NCBI GenBank assembly: GCA_013397455.1
Contig: VYZB01000055.1
Coordinates: 1,879,985-1,943,984, forward strand
DNA from: Crotophaga sulcirostris
Lineage: Eukaryota; Chordata; Aves; Cuculiformes; Crotophagidae
Reading direction: 5' to 3'
DNA: 64,000 nt
Position 1 is the first letter of the stretch. The number at the start of each line of letters is the position of its first letter. Below are positions 63,801-64,000 of the stretch, piece after piece. A program made the position numbers and the translations under genes. The notes below the pieces were generated by a model. The model worked only from the letters and a program-made list of their open reading frames with translations, was not told the origin of the DNA and made no database searches.

Positions 63801-63884
63801 GAAGAGAGAGAACCCAGAGGCAAGTGCTCCTCCTTTACCACTCAAATCTTCCATTCCCACTAAAATTGCATCCCTCGGGTACAT
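63762..63884 (-). CDS. Candidate alternative first coding exon, 41 codons
   Basis: An ATG at 63882-63884 opens 41 codons (MYPRDAILVGMEDLSGKG ... LNLNCW) ending exactly at a strong donor, TGG|GTGAGT. That donor is also in phase 0, so it could join the SNKVP exon in frame. An in-frame TAA lies upstream of the ATG. Unspliced, the frame continues only to 55 codons. Met11 has the better start context (GGAATGG). I do not recognise the peptide. It could be a chance open frame in a non-coding first exon or plain intron. It sits in the same CpG-rich stretch as the other candidate start. Confidence 0.3.
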
Positions 63885-64000
63885 AACAGCTTTGTCTTTC
63901 CTTCTCTTAACCTCAAAAACTTTTTTCTTTACTGTCGAGATGCCAATTGTGCTGGCTTTGTATTATTTTCCTTGCAGCTTTTCTCTCTCTCTTTTTCTTT

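Larger units (their letters stand above)
25640..64000 (-). other. TCF7L2: TCF7L2 gene, 3' two-thirds (partial locus)
   Basis: TCF7L2 encodes a nuclear HMG-box DNA-binding protein. It recruits beta-catenin to Wnt targets, or Groucho/TLE and CtBP when Wnt is off. The window holds the exons from the NLK-site exon (54233) to the last exon and 3'UTR. Exon joins keep one frame throughout: 133+103+87+126+160+108+49+73+430 nt is 1269, or 422 residues plus stop for the long C-clamp form. TCF7L2 rather than LEF1, TCF7 or TCF7L1 is supported by the C-terminal PLSLSLK and PLSLVTK motifs, the paired C-clamp exons, and the 51-nt exon starting EHSECFLN. The 5' exons (beta-catenin-binding domain and the exon ending just before SNKVP) were looked for between 54.3 and 64 kb and not found, so they should lie beyond 64000. 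Confidence 0.97.

Noticed and set aside
54234..64000. Search for the TCF7L2 exon that should precede SNKVP (the MKWPLLDV-type exon)
   Set aside because: No sequence matching it was seen in the remaining 5' part; it should lie beyond the window.
1..64000. tRNA, rRNA, CRISPR array or bacterial-type operon
   Set aside because: None seen; the window is vertebrate nuclear DNA with intron-containing gene structure.

Overview
This is vertebrate, almost certainly avian, nuclear DNA. The interspersed repeats are CR1 LINEs of the bird type, whose 3' ends read 'gggttggaagggac' or its complement. The one recognisable gene is a multi-exon chordate gene with GT-AG introns. There is no bacterial gene, operon or CRISPR array. 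The species cannot be named from the sequence.

The gene is TCF7L2 (TCF4), the HMG-box transcription factor of the Wnt/beta-catenin pathway, on the minus strand. I place twelve coding exons by translation, splice sites and phase. From 5' to 3' on the minus strand they start at 54233, 51961, 48858, 42280, 41302, 40383, 35299, 34685, 33469, 32826 and 27933, plus candidate alternative first exons near 63-64 kb. Exon lengths 133, 103, 87, 126, 160, 108, 49, (51), 73 or 73, and 430 nt of final coding sequence join in one frame (1269 nt including the stop, via one C-clamp exon). The exons for the N-terminal beta-catenin-binding domain and the one that should precede the 54.2 kb exon are not in the window; they should lie beyond 64000.

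Layout: 1-25.6 kb is gene-free sequence downstream of TCF7L2, with an old CR1 fossil at about 6.8-8.8 kb, a MIR-like fragment near 12.8 kb and an antisense CR1 at 24.85-25.38 kb. 25.64-27.93 kb is the last exon with its 3'UTR. 32.75-35.30 kb is the alternative C-terminal exon cassette, two C-clamp exons plus a 51-nt exon. 40.3-41.3 kb carries the HMG box on two exons. 42.2-54.2 kb carries the regulatory middle region. 54.2-64 kb is a large 5' intron. Its right end holds a CpG-rich stretch and two possible first exons whose ATG frames would join the 54.2 kb exon in phase, giving a TCF7L2 without the beta-catenin-binding domain.

The main interest is how one locus encodes opposing proteins. Two near-duplicate C-clamp exons work singly but frameshift when combined. 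The last exon is read in two frames around an A9 run. A tandem acceptor adds SFLSS and an internal donor removes LVPQ. An intronic start could give a dominant-negative form.
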